NCBI GenBank assembly: GCA_027293245.1
Contig: JAPUFZ010000116.1
Coordinates: 1 to 6,869 of the forward strand
Source: Gammaproteobacteria bacterium
Lineage (GTDB): Bacteria > Pseudomonadota > Gammaproteobacteria > GCA-001735895
DNA length: 6,869 nucleotides
Direction: 5' to 3'
Part shown: positions 1-6,869 of the stretch, piece by piece
Layout: the number at the start of each line of letters is the position of its first letter
Numbering within the stretch: position 1 is the stretch's first letter
Program-made: the position numbers and the translations under genes
The notes under the pieces: model-generated
The model's database searches: none
What the model was told of the DNA's origin: nothing
The model's input: only the letters and a program-made list of their open reading frames with translations

Positions 1-1125
1 ACCGTGCAGCAATCTTTGCGTGATGCCGGCCTGGATTTTGAAGTGTTTTCCGAGATTCGCATTGAACCCGACGATACTACTGTCATCAACGCCGCAAAAT
101 TTATCAATGGGGGCAAGTTTGATGGGGTGGTCTCGGTCGGTGGTGGATCGGTGATGGATACCGCGAAAGCGGCCATGGTTTATGCTTTATACCCGGCCGA
201 ATTTTTAGATTACTTCCCGCCGCCGATAGGGCAGGGACTGCCGATTCCAGGCGCTTTGCTACCACATCTGGCCTGTCCGACTACATCGGGCACCGGATCC
301 GAATGTACTTCCGTGGCGGTGATCCGAATCAATGATTTGAATACTAAATTTATACTCGGTCATCCATCGATGTTAGCCGACGAAGCACTGGTCGACCCGG
401 TCTGCTGTGATAGTTTACCGGGCAATGTCATAGCCTCGACCGGTTTTGACCTGCTCAGCCATGCGATTGAATGCTATACCTCGAAGGCCTATACGCGTTG
501 GGCCAAAGTCGAAGATCCATTGAAACGAACCTATGCCCAGGGTGCTAATCCCTGGAGTGATCTGGCCGCGACACGGGCGCTTGAACTGGCCGGTGAATTC
601 CTCGAACGCGGTGTCAATGATGCCAGTGATAGCGAGGCACGCGATGCGTTGATGTGGGGCGCAACTTTGGCAGGTATGGCGTTTGGCAATACCGGCACCC
701 ATTTGCCGCATGCGATGTCTTATGGTGTTACGCATTTGATGCGAAATATTACTACCGATGGTTACTCGGTTGAGTCACCATTCATACCCCATGGTATTAG
801 CGTGATCGCCTCGGCGCCGGCGATTTTCCGCTACACCGCGGCAGGGGCGCCGGAAAGGCATTTGCAGGCTGCCAATAGTCTCGGGGCCGATGCCTGGGAT
901 GCGGGGCCCGACGATGCGGGTGAAGTGGTAGCCGGGCGAATTATCGAGTTAATGAAAAAAACCAGTATGCCCAATGGTATTGGAGAGCTAGGTTTTGGTC
1001 CTGCCGATGTCAGGGACCTGGCGGCATCTTCGGTACGGCAACTACGTCCGATAGCCAACGCGCCGCGAGAAACCAATCTGGTCGATATAGAAAATATATT
1101 TGCCGCCTCGATCAATTATTGGTAA
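1..1125 (+). CDS. Iron-containing alcohol dehydrogenase, hydroxyacid-oxoacid transhydrogenase (HOT/ADHFE1)-like, 5'-truncated by window edge
   Basis: The frame is open from the first base (ACC, then GTG) to the TAA at 1123-1125, giving 374 codons. HOT proteins are about 430-470 residues, so roughly 50-60 N-terminal residues lie outside the window; the GTG at position 4 is unlikely to be the true start. Counting that GTG as residue 1, the NAD-binding GGGS is at 46-49. The metal ligands expected from FucO-type enzymes are D149 and H153 (in GFDLLSHAIE), H236 (in HLPHAMSY) and H263 (in FIPHGIS). The segment between the last two histidines is longer than in FucO and is followed by APERHLQAA, which matches the HOT subfamily. 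HOT enzymes oxidise 4-hydroxybutyrate-type hydroxy acids while reducing 2-oxoglutarate to 2-hydroxyglutarate. That exact activity is family inference; another Fe-ADH substrate is possible. It converges on hspQ with a 52-nt gap. Confidence 0.9.
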   Translation, partial: TVQQSLRDAGLDFEVFSEIRIEPDDTTVINAAKFINGGKFDGVVSVGGGSVMDTAKAAMVYALYPAEFLDYFPPPIGQGLPIPGALLPHLACPTTSGTGSECTSVAVIRINDLNTKFILGHPSMLADEALVDPVCCDSLPGNVIASTGFDLLSHAIECYTSKAYTRWAKVEDPLKRTYAQGANPWSDLAATRALELAGEFLERGVNDASDSEARDALMWGATLAGMAFGNTGTHLPHAMSYGVTHLMRNITTDGYSVESPFIPHGISVIASAPAIFRYTAAGAPERHLQAANSLGADAWDAGPDDAGEVVAGRIIELMKKTSMPNGIGELGFGPADVRDLAASSVRQLRPIANAPRETNLVDIENIFAASINYW

Positions 1126-1177
1126 CCAGTTTTGCTGCTCGTGACTCGATTATCCGGTTTGATCGCAGTGGAACCAC

Positions 1178-1510
1178 TTAATTGATTTTTGCTTCGTTAA
1201 TGTACCGACCTGCTTCGAGTCGTGTGAAGTAACCCGATAGCAACGGATGGGTGATGGCTTCATTACTGGGATCTGATTCGAGGTTACGCTGGGCTACGTA
1301 AGTCGTATGCTGGGCTTCGTGCACCAGCACATGGTACCAGGGCAGATCCCTGGGTGGCTGCGATTGTGCCACTATGTCGTACCACTCATCAGTCAATTGA
1401 AAACTGGCATCGACATCAATGATTACACCCCGGTAGTGAAACAGCCTGTGGGTGACCAGTTCACCAACCGAAAACTGCGCCTGCGATATATCGGTATTGG
1501 CTTCCTTCAT
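1178..1510 (-). CDS. hspQ: HspQ family protein (YccV-like, hemimethylated-DNA-binding domain)
   Basis: This 110-residue protein matches HspQ along most of its length. Visible family blocks are FSVGELVTHRL, YRGVIIDVD, the WY pair in TDEWYD, PWYHVLV, TYVAQRNLE and THPLLSGYF. HspQ is a small cytosolic heat-shock factor of about 105 residues; in enterobacteria it affects DnaA stability and enhances Lon protease specificity, and the domain was first described as binding hemimethylated oriC DNA. The start at 1508-1510 is preferred because GAGGA lies 8 nt upstream. An in-frame ATG at 1541-1543 would add 11 residues but has no Shine-Dalgarno sequence and no family counterpart. The C-terminal tail after the conserved GYF (about 16 residues) is a little longer than usual. 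It is transcribed in the same direction as the LysR gene but 97 nt after it, so it may have its own promoter; I could not identify a convincing sigma-32 or sigma-70 site. Confidence 0.9.
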   Translation of the reverse strand: MKEANTDISQAQFSVGELVTHRLFHYRGVIIDVDASFQLTDEWYDIVAQSQPPRDLPWYHVLVHEAQHTTYVAQRNLESDPSNEAITHPLLSGYFTRLEAGRYINEAKIN

Positions 1511-1518
1511 AACGAATT

Positions 1519-1523
1519 TCCTC
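1519..1523 (-). promoter_or_regulatory. Shine-Dalgarno sequence of hspQ
   Basis: On the minus strand GAGGA is followed by 8 nt and then ATG at 1510-1508. This fixes the hspQ start at the second in-frame ATG instead of the upstream one at 1543. Confidence 0.7.
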
Positions 1524-1607
1524 GTTAGTATCAAGCTTAGCATGGATTGGCTATAACGCTGAAATTCGGGATAGGCTCGATTGACCTGATATAAGGGCAG
1601 CCAGGGG

Positions 1608-2474
1608 TCAAACGATTGGGGTTAACAGGGCCTGGCCGAGCGCGGCGGCAATTTTTTCCCTCGGGTTGTTAGCCTGGCTTACCAGTACCAGTCGCCGGCT
1701 GTATCGATTGGGCCTTACGATCTCGGCTTCCAGATTAGGAGACGATATATCGAGTCCCGCCCATTGCGGTACGAGCGAAACCCCCATTCCCTGTTGCACT
1801 AGTTTCTCGATGGTTTCGAGTGCATCAAGCTCATAATAAGGTTCGATTTCGATGCCTTTATCCTGCAGGAATTGACGCGCCTTGAGTCCACCCCAGGACT
1901 GCGAGTCATAACAAATATAGGGGTTTTGCCCTAACTTCTGGCGAATTGACTAACCCCTGCACTTGTTTGATATTAGTACCACCGGTTCATCTCGAAGCGC
2001 CTGAAAATGATAAGCACTGGGCAGGGTATAAGGTGGCAGGGCGATAATCGCAGCGTCGATGCGTCGATCGGCAAGGTCAGAAAATAGTGAATTTGAGGTG
2101 CCAGGCTTAATCTGCAGCAGCAACCCGGGCGCTGTCGAAGCGAGTTGCTTAATAGCGGCAGGCAGGATGCCGGTCAGTGCAGTCGAAATGGCGCCGAGAT
2201 GGAACTTTCCGCTTAGTCCAGAATGGTCTATATCAGCATTCATGGCATAGAATTCGCTAACAATGTGGCGAGCACGCGGTAGTAGATTAAGACAGGACTC
2301 GGTCGGGGTTGCCTTGTGAGTGCTGCGGTTTAACAGGTCGGTATTAAAGTGTTTTTCAAGTGCGAGGATGCGCTGACCGACAGCGGCCGCTGTCAGGTTT
2401 TGAGCGCGTGCGGCCTGGGCGATAGAGCCAAATTCTATCACAGCAATCAAACTGTCGAGATAACGGATATCCAT
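1608..2474 (-). pseudogene. LysR-type transcriptional regulator interrupted by an in-frame TAG
   Basis: The ATG is at 2474-2472 and the final TGA at 1610-1608: 288 codons before the stop, a normal LysR length. Residues 1-60 form the winged helix-turn-helix (SIAQAARAQNLTAAAVGQRI, then LEKHF and LLNRS). The effector-binding domain follows (GILPAAIKQLA, DAAIIALPP, then PYICYD, WGGL, ELDALETI and GMGVSLVPQW). Codon 175 is TAG, at 1952-1950. The same frame continues after it without a further stop into well-conserved effector-domain sequence, so this is a nonsense change and not a frameshift. The nonsense codon falls in a variable linker, just after VVLIS and before the PYICYD block. Translation ending there would give 174 residues: DNA-binding domain plus about half of the effector domain. 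PTESC stands where LysR proteins usually have PTEAG-like sequence, another slight departure. No clear Shine-Dalgarno precedes the ATG. Being divergent from the dioxygenase operon, it is its expected regulator. Sequencing error or amber suppression are alternatives to real inactivation. Confidence 0.85.
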
Positions 2475-2497
2475 AATGTATGCCGAAAAAGGGGTTG

Positions 2498-2536
2498 TTG
2501 ATATAAAATAATTCCTAAAGAAATATTTTATAACAA
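2498..2536. promoter_or_regulatory. 39-bp imperfect palindrome in the divergent control region, candidate LysR-type operator
   Basis: The left arm, 2498-2514 (TTGATATAAAATAATTC), is the reverse complement of the right arm, 2520-2536 (GAATATTTTATAACAA with one extra A after GAA), at 15 of 17 positions. Mismatched pairs are 2501/2533 and 2511/2523, and the centre is the 5-nt spacer CTAAA at 2515-2519. It lies 24 nt upstream of the LysR start and 78 nt upstream of the dioxygenase start, a typical place for a LysR operator, and its AT-rich arms suit the T-N11-A style of these sites. There is no following T-run that would make it a terminator for either gene. The binding protein is inferred. Confidence 0.5.
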
Positions 2537-2552
2537 TTAAAGAATTAACTGT

Positions 2553-2581
2553 TATCTTTTTATTTGTGCCGATGCTAGCAT
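2553..2581 (+). promoter_or_regulatory. Possible promoter of the dioxygenase operon
   Basis: An extended -10-like element, TGC followed by TAGCAT (2573-2581), lies 33 nt before the dioxygenase ATG. The matching -35 position at 17 bp spacing (2553-2558, TATCTT) is poor, as expected for an activator-dependent LysR target promoter. The -10 region is also a perfect 10-bp palindrome, ATGCTAGCAT (2572-2581). This is a guess from motif spacing only. Confidence 0.25.
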
Positions 2582-2614
2582 TGTCGTCGGAAAGCCTGCT
2601 TAGAGTGAAGATCG

Positions 2615-3400
2615 ATGAGCTATAGCGCGCAGTATAATGATCAGGGGTATCTCTCAGGGATCGATATAATCAACGCCGATGAAGTCGCCGAGCATCGCAG
2701 TCAGCTCGAAAATGCGGAACAGCAGATTGGCTCTATGCACTATCTGGCGAAAGTGCATACTATTTTAACCTCACCCGCAAAACTGGTGAGTCATCCACGC
2801 ATACTCGACATTGTCGAGCAATTGATTGGCCCGGACATACTGATCTACAACGCAAGCTATATCATCAAGGAGGCGAATGCAAAATCCTATGTGAGCTGGC
2901 ACCAGGATTTAACCTACTGGGGACTGGACAGTGATGAACAGATCTCGGTTTGGCTGGCGCTGTCCGATGCCAGTGAAAGCAGTGGCTGCATGCGTATGAT
3001 TCCCGGTAGCCACCGGTTAGGACGCCAACCTCATATACTCGGTGAGGGTGACGATAATAACGTCTTGTTTCAAAGCCAGCGGGTAGCCGATATCGACGAG
3101 TCGAAGGCTGTAGCCGCCGAATTGAAACCGGGCCAGGCTTCGTTCCATCATGGCTGGTTGTTGCATGCGTCATCGCCCAATGCGAGTGCCGATCGACGCA
3201 TTGGACTTAATATTCAGTATATTGCACCCCATGTGCGGCAAACAAAGTTACCGGGTTATACGGCTTTACTGGCCCGAGGAGTCGACCAGTATCGGCACTA
3301 TGAAGAAGATGTTGCAGCGACTAGCGACCTCGATTCTGGCGCGATGCGGCGACGCGATGAATTAGAACGATTGAATCGGGATATTGCCGGTCGCGCGTAG
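2615..3400 (+). CDS. Phytanoyl-CoA dioxygenase (PhyH) family Fe(II)/2-oxoglutarate-dependent oxygenase
   Basis: This cytosolic protein of 261 residues is expected to hydroxylate a small organic substrate using O2 and 2-oxoglutarate, releasing succinate and CO2. The iron triad is visible: H96 and D98 in SWHQDLTYW, and H184 in WLLHASSPN. R194 or R195 (SADRRIGL) is placed to bind the 2-oxoglutarate carboxylate, followed by the closing strand NIQYIAP. Other family features are the SVWLAL strand (111-116) and GCMRMIPGSH (124-133). It is shorter than ectoine hydroxylase (about 300 residues) and I see no reason to call it that. The ATG at 2615 has only a weak GAAG upstream, but no better in-frame start is evident and the N-terminal GYL segment fits the family. 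It is the first gene of the presumed operon and is divergent from the LysR gene. The family covers many substrates, so its substrate is unknown; the neighbours point to an amino-acid-like or N-methylated compound. Confidence 0.88.
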   Translation: MSYSAQYNDQGYLSGIDIINADEVAEHRSQLENAEQQIGSMHYLAKVHTILTSPAKLVSHPRILDIVEQLIGPDILIYNASYIIKEANAKSYVSWHQDLTYWGLDSDEQISVWLALSDASESSGCMRMIPGSHRLGRQPHILGEGDDNNVLFQSQRVADIDESKAVAAELKPGQASFHHGWLLHASSPNASADRRIGLNIQYIAPHVRQTKLPGYTALLARGVDQYRHYEEDVAATSDLDSGAMRRRDELERLNRDIAGRA

Positions 3401-3454
3401 GCCGGGTATGAATTGCCGGTAATTGACAGATAGCACTAGCCAAACGGAGAAAAA

Positions 3455-4726
3455 ATGTTCAACGAACCTCTATTGAGTGAAATTCGCGATCGATTTCACC
3501 ATGTCGATAACTGTCCCTACCAGGGGCCACGAGTTTTCTTTGAAAATGCCGGTGGTTCACTCACCCTGAAATCGGTAGTCGAGGTAAATACCAGACTGGC
3601 TTCTATCCCGGATAACCAGGGTCGTGATAATCCCGCCTCGCATGACCTGGTGCGAATTATCAACCAGTCCCGAGAAGATATGCGTACCTTTCTGGGTGCC
3701 GAGCAGGGGCCGGTTTTTATTGGTGAAAGTGGGACCGAATTATTATTTCGCCTGGTACGCGCAGCTATTATGGGCGCTCCCGAGGGCGGCAACGTGGTCG
3801 GCAGTACACTCGAGCATCCTGCCACGGTCAGTGCGGGCAAGCGCTGGTCTGAGGTTGCTGGTAAGGAGTATAGAGCCGTGCTTCACAATAATACTACAGC
3901 CACGGTTACTGCCGACGATTACCGGCCGCTGGTCGACGAAAACACCCGCGTCGCAACTATCATCCACACCAGTCCGGTGACTGGTATGTCGGTCGATATC
4001 AAGGCAGTGGCGGCGGTAATTCGTGCTGCATCCCCTGACTGTATTATCGTGGTCGACGGTATCCAGCATGCGCCGCACGGTGATCTCGACATCGACAGTT
4101 ACGACATCGACGCCTATACGGTTTCGGCTTACAAGGTATTTTCCCGGCATAATTATGGCTTTGCCTGGCTGTCACCACGCTTGAGTTCATTGCCTCACGA
4201 TCATCTTGAGGGTACCCCGGATGATTTCTGGGAACTCGGCACGCGTGATACTTCCGCATTCGCCTGCTTTTCCGAGGTGGTCAATTACCTCGACTGGCTG
4301 GGATCAAATTTTACCTCGAGCGAGCAGCGCCGTAAGCGCGTACTGGCGGCTGGCAAGGCCATCAAAGGTCAGGAAAACCACCTGGTCGATGTGATGATCA
4401 ATGGCAGTAAGAACCAGAAAGGATTGAGAGAGATGCCCGAGGTCGTTGTCATAGGTGGCCACGATAATCCGCATCGTGAAGGGCTTGTATCGCTTTACGT
4501 TGAAGCGATTCCATGTGCCGATATCGTTAGCCAGCTAAATGCCGCCGGTGTGCGTACCCATGTGCGTAAAAATGACTATTTCTCCGGCAACGTCCTCGAG
4601 CCATTAAACAGGCCCACCTGCGTACGTGTGTCCATGTGCCACTATAATACGAAGCACGAAGTCGTGCAGTTTTTGCAGGCGATGGAGACAATTGTCGCAA
4701 GCAAGCCTCAATTACTTTCAGCCTGA
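3455..4726 (+). CDS. Class-V aminotransferase-fold PLP enzyme, SufS/cysteine-desulfurase-like but lacking the catalytic cysteine
   Basis: This cytosolic enzyme of 423 residues starts at an ATG preceded by GGAG with 5 nt spacing. The fold-type I PLP site is complete: ESGTEL (91-96) for the phosphate, H121 in LEHPA for ring stacking, D201 and Q204 in VVDGIQHAPH, Schiff-base K227 in SAYKVFSRH, and the GT pair at 262-263. N-terminal FFENAGGS (28-35) is typical of the cysteine-desulfurase-like group related to VC1184. R391 in CVRVSMCHYNT corresponds to the SufS arginine that binds a substrate carboxylate, so an amino acid substrate is likely. In SufS the catalytic cysteine lies in a loop after a VRTG-type strand; here the matching stretch (VRTHVRKNDYFSGNV, 367-380) has no cysteine. 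A sulfur-transfer role is therefore unlikely; transamination, lyase, epimerase or other PLP chemistry are open. It lies 54 nt after the dioxygenase and 45 nt before the flavoprotein. Confidence 0.88.
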   Translation: MFNEPLLSEIRDRFHHVDNCPYQGPRVFFENAGGSLTLKSVVEVNTRLASIPDNQGRDNPASHDLVRIINQSREDMRTFLGAEQGPVFIGESGTELLFRLVRAAIMGAPEGGNVVGSTLEHPATVSAGKRWSEVAGKEYRAVLHNNTTATVTADDYRPLVDENTRVATIIHTSPVTGMSVDIKAVAAVIRAASPDCIIVVDGIQHAPHGDLDIDSYDIDAYTVSAYKVFSRHNYGFAWLSPRLSSLPHDHLEGTPDDFWELGTRDTSAFACFSEVVNYLDWLGSNFTSSEQRRKRVLAAGKAIKGQENHLVDVMINGSKNQKGLREMPEVVVIGGHDNPHREGLVSLYVEAIPCADIVSQLNAAGVRTHVRKNDYFSGNVLEPLNRPTCVRVSMCHYNTKHEVVQFLQAMETIVASKPQLLSA

Positions 4727-4771
4727 GCGATTGCAGTAACCCGGTACAACTAAGCGAACCCTGGAAACAGT

Positions 4772-6869
4772 ATGAAAACGCATGCGCAGGCCGTGGTTAT
4801 CGGTGGTGGACTGATAGGCTGCTCGATTCTTTACCACCTGGCGAAGATGGGCTGGACCGATTCTGTACTACTCGAGCGCGATGAGTTGACCTCGGGGTCG
4901 ACCTGGCATGCTGCGGCTGGTATTCATGGTCTACACGACCACAATAATATTTCCAAACTTCAATATTACACCATGCAGCTTTACGAGGAACTCGAAGCGA
5001 TCACCGGTCAGGGCTGTGGCATATTTCAACCTGGTTCGCTCTACCTCGCACAGACGCGTGATCGCGAACATCAACTGCGAATACAGGCGGCAAAAGCACG
5101 GTATTTCCAGGTCGAGTTTGAGGAACTTAGCCGAGACGAGGCCGAGCGACTGCATCCACTGGCCAATTTCGATGGTATTCGCACGATCATGTATGAACCC
5201 GATGGTGGTAATGTCGATCCTTCCGGGGTTACCTATGCCTACGCCAAGGGCGCGCGTAATCTCGGTGCCGAGATAGAGCGATTTACGCCCGTTATAGCCA
5301 CCACCCAGCGAAGCGATGGTAGCTGGGACGTTGAGACCGACAAGGGTACTATCCATGCCGATGTTGTCGTCAATGCAGCCGGTTTATGGGCCAGGGAAGT
5401 GGCGGCGATGGCCGGATTCGAATTACCCCTGATACCGATGGAACACCAGTACTTCGTTACCGAATCGATTCCGGAAATAGCAGCGCTGGAAAAGCGGCTA
5501 CCGCAGATTGCTGACCGCGACGGCGAGTATTACATGCGCCAGGAAGGGCAGGGTCTGCTGGTTGGCGCCTACGAAAAAGGTGGTAAGTTCTGGGCCGAGG
5601 CAGGCACGCCAATGGATTTTGGCCATGAGTTGCTGGATGATGATCTGGAGCGTATCGAGGAAAACCTGTTACGCGCCTTCGAACGTATACCGATTTTGAC
5701 CGAAGTCGGTGTCAAGCGAGTAATCAACGGCCCGATGATCTGGTCCCCAGATAGCTCGGCCCTGATTGGCCCGGTACCCGAGCTTAAAAACTACTATTGT
5801 TGTACCGGCATTATCCCGGGATTCTCGCAGTCGGGCGGCCTCGGCCTGGTGATGGGTCAATGGATTACACAGGGTGAACCTGAAATGGATTTATTTCCCT
5901 GGGACCTGGCACGTTTTGGCAACTGGGCGAGTAAACCATTTACCCGGGCAAGGGCTCACGACCAGTATTCACACCGCTTCAAGATCCACTTTCCCTACGA
6001 AGAACGCTCTGCCGGCCGACCGATGAAAACGCGGCCCGCCTACCAACGGCAAAAATCTTTGGGCGCGGTGTTCGGCTTGAGTTATGGCTATGAACACCCG
6101 CTATGGTTTGCAGGCGTTGGGGTCGAGGCGAGTGAAAGCTATGGTTTCGAACGGCAAAACAGTTTCGAACCGGTTGCGGCTGAATGTAAGGCGCTGCGCT
6201 CGGCAGTCGGCATCATCGATGTGTCCAACTTTGCCAAGTATGAGATTCGGGGTGATGGTAGCGAAGACTACCTCAACCGGCTAGTGGCAAACTATGTACC
6301 CGCTGAAATTGGACGCTCCTGTCTGACACCGATGCTTGGCGCTCGTGGTGGCATTGCCGGTGATTTCACCATTACCAAACTCGAGCATGAGCATTACCTG
6401 ATGATCGGCTCAGGTATTGCCGAGCGCTATCACCAGCGTTATTTTAATGCCGTTTCACGAGCCTCAACAGTAAGCTTCGAAAGCCTCACCGAAGCCTGGA
6501 GCGGGTTCAATGTGGCGGGGCCGAACTCGCGTAAGCTGTTGTCGCGCTTAACCGATGCCGATCTGTCCGGCGATGCCTTCAAATTCATGCGCCACCAGGC
6601 AATTGCCATAGCCGGTATCGATGCACACGTCATACGCGTGTCGTTCAGCGGTGACCTGGGCTGGGAGATCTATGTACCGATTGAGCATCAACTTGTATTG
6701 TATGATGCATTGCTCGAAGCGGGCCAGGACATGGGAGTTCGACCGGTCGGAGGGCGTGCGCTGTTATCGTTACGGGTCGAGAAAGGTTATGGTAGCTGGA
6801 GCCGGGAGTACTCACCCGAAAACTGGCCCCAGGAGGTTGGGCTCGATCGCCTGATCAAGCTCGATAAGC
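4772..6869 (+). CDS. Dimethylglycine/sarcosine dehydrogenase-like flavoprotein with GcvT-type tetrahydrofolate domain, 3'-truncated by window edge
   Basis: From the ATG at 4772 (GGA 6 nt upstream) the frame stays open to the window end: 699 complete codons. Relatives have about 800-820 residues, so roughly the last 110 are missing. Residues 6-370 are a DAO-type FAD domain: VVIGGGLIGCS (8-18) is the Rossmann loop, E35 the ribose-binding acid, and H46 in STWHAAAG aligns with the histidine that carries FAD covalently in dimethylglycine dehydrogenase. GLGLVMG (356-362) ends the FAD domain. About 378-440 is the linker domain (HFPYEERSAGRP). From about 465 there is a GcvT-like domain with SAVGIIDVS, D531 (GGIAGDF; the family's catalytic aspartate), GPNSR (583-587) and E632 (GWEIYVP). 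Such enzymes oxidise N-methyl amines and pass the methylene group to tetrahydrofolate; electrons go to ETF or oxygen. The exact substrate (dimethylglycine, sarcosine or another N-methyl compound) is not determined. It is the third gene of the presumed operon. Confidence 0.9.
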   Translation, partial: MKTHAQAVVIGGGLIGCSILYHLAKMGWTDSVLLERDELTSGSTWHAAAGIHGLHDHNNISKLQYYTMQLYEELEAITGQGCGIFQPGSLYLAQTRDREHQLRIQAAKARYFQVEFEELSRDEAERLHPLANFDGIRTIMYEPDGGNVDPSGVTYAYAKGARNLGAEIERFTPVIATTQRSDGSWDVETDKGTIHADVVVNAAGLWAREVAAMAGFELPLIPMEHQYFVTESIPEIAALEKRLPQIADRDGEYYMRQEGQGLLVGAYEKGGKFWAEAGTPMDFGHELLDDDLERIEENLLRAFERIPILTEVGVKRVINGPMIWSPDSSALIGPVPELKNYYCCTGIIPGFSQSGGLGLVMGQWITQGEPEMDLFPWDLARFGNWASKPFTRARAHDQYSHRFKIHFPYEERSAGRPMKTRPAYQRQKSLGAVFGLSYGYEHPLWFAGVGVEASESYGFERQNSFEPVAAECKALRSAVGIIDVSNFAKYEIRGDGSEDYLNRLVANYVPAEIGRSCLTPMLGARGGIAGDFTITKLEHEHYLMIGSGIAERYHQRYFNAVSRASTVSFESLTEAWSGFNVAGPNSRKLLSRLTDADLSGDAFKFMRHQAIAIAGIDAHVIRVSFSGDLGWEIYVPIEHQLVLYDALLEAGQDMGVRPVGGRALLSLRVEKGYGSWSREYSPENWPQEVGLDRLIKLDK

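Noticed and set aside
1167..1190. Small hairpin AGTG-GAAC-CACT followed by TTTTT between the converging dehydrogenase and hspQ genes
   Set aside because: The stem is only 4-5 bp and the T-run starts 7 nt after it, and it overlaps the hspQ stop codon. This is too weak to call a terminator.
1581..1611. Inverted repeat TTGACC ... GGTCAA around the LysR stop codon
   Set aside because: The arms are 6 bp with a 19-nt loop, there is no T-run on either strand, and part of it is coding. Chance is a sufficient explanation.
1797..1799. ATG that would start a separate 63-residue minus-strand gene
   Set aside because: It is an internal methionine (QQGMGVSLVP) of the LysR effector domain in the same frame as the upstream part; the gap is explained by the TAG at 1950-1952 and not by a separate gene.
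1..3400. Functional pairing of the HOT-like dehydrogenase with the dioxygenase through 2-oxoglutarate
   Set aside because: Both families use 2-oxoglutarate, but the genes are separated by two minus-strand genes and share no control region, so a link is not supported.
3517..4150. Overlapping minus-strand open frames of 107 and 135 codons opposite the PLP enzyme
   Set aside because: They are antisense to conserved PLP-site coding sequence and contain no domain-like pattern. Shadow frames.
4931..5356. Minus-strand open frame of 141 codons opposite the flavoprotein gene
   Set aside because: It lies wholly inside a strongly supported plus-strand flavoprotein domain, has no recognisable motif, and has no upstream ribosome site that I can see. 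It is a shadow frame.

Overview
The window looks like chromosomal DNA of a free-living gammaproteobacterium, probably marine. The evidence is a bacterial-type HspQ gene (a family best known from gamma- and other proteobacteria), moderate GC content, compact gene spacing, and a catabolic gene set of a kind common in marine proteobacteria. This assignment is inference: there is no rRNA or phylogenetic marker here. No mobile element, CRISPR array, tRNA or rRNA was seen.

Layout. (1) 1-1125, plus strand: the 3' part of an iron-containing alcohol dehydrogenase of the hydroxyacid-oxoacid transhydrogenase (HOT/ADHFE1) type, cut by the left edge. (2) 1178-1510, minus strand: hspQ, convergent with the dehydrogenase. 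(3) 1608-2474, minus strand: a LysR-type regulator whose reading frame is interrupted by one in-frame TAG at 1950-1952. The frame is intact on both sides, so this is a nonsense codon and not a frameshift. (4) 2475-2614: an AT-rich divergent control region with a 39-bp imperfect palindrome. (5) 2615-6869, plus strand: a tightly spaced three-gene unit encoding a PhyH-family Fe(II)/2-oxoglutarate dioxygenase, a SufS-like class-V PLP enzyme without the desulfurase cysteine, and a dimethylglycine/sarcosine-dehydrogenase-like flavoprotein with a GcvT-type folate domain. The last gene runs off the right edge.

How the genes may work together. The dioxygenase, PLP enzyme and flavoprotein are co-oriented with gaps of 54 and 45 nt, so they are probably one operon. 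Together they suggest breakdown of an N-methylated amino-acid-like compound: hydroxylation, PLP chemistry on an amino acid, and oxidative N-demethylation with the one-carbon unit passed to tetrahydrofolate. The substrate cannot be read from the sequence. The divergent LysR gene and the palindrome between the two are the natural control system for the operon, which makes the nonsense codon in the regulator the most pointed anomaly in the window. The HOT-like dehydrogenase and hspQ have no evident link to this pathway.
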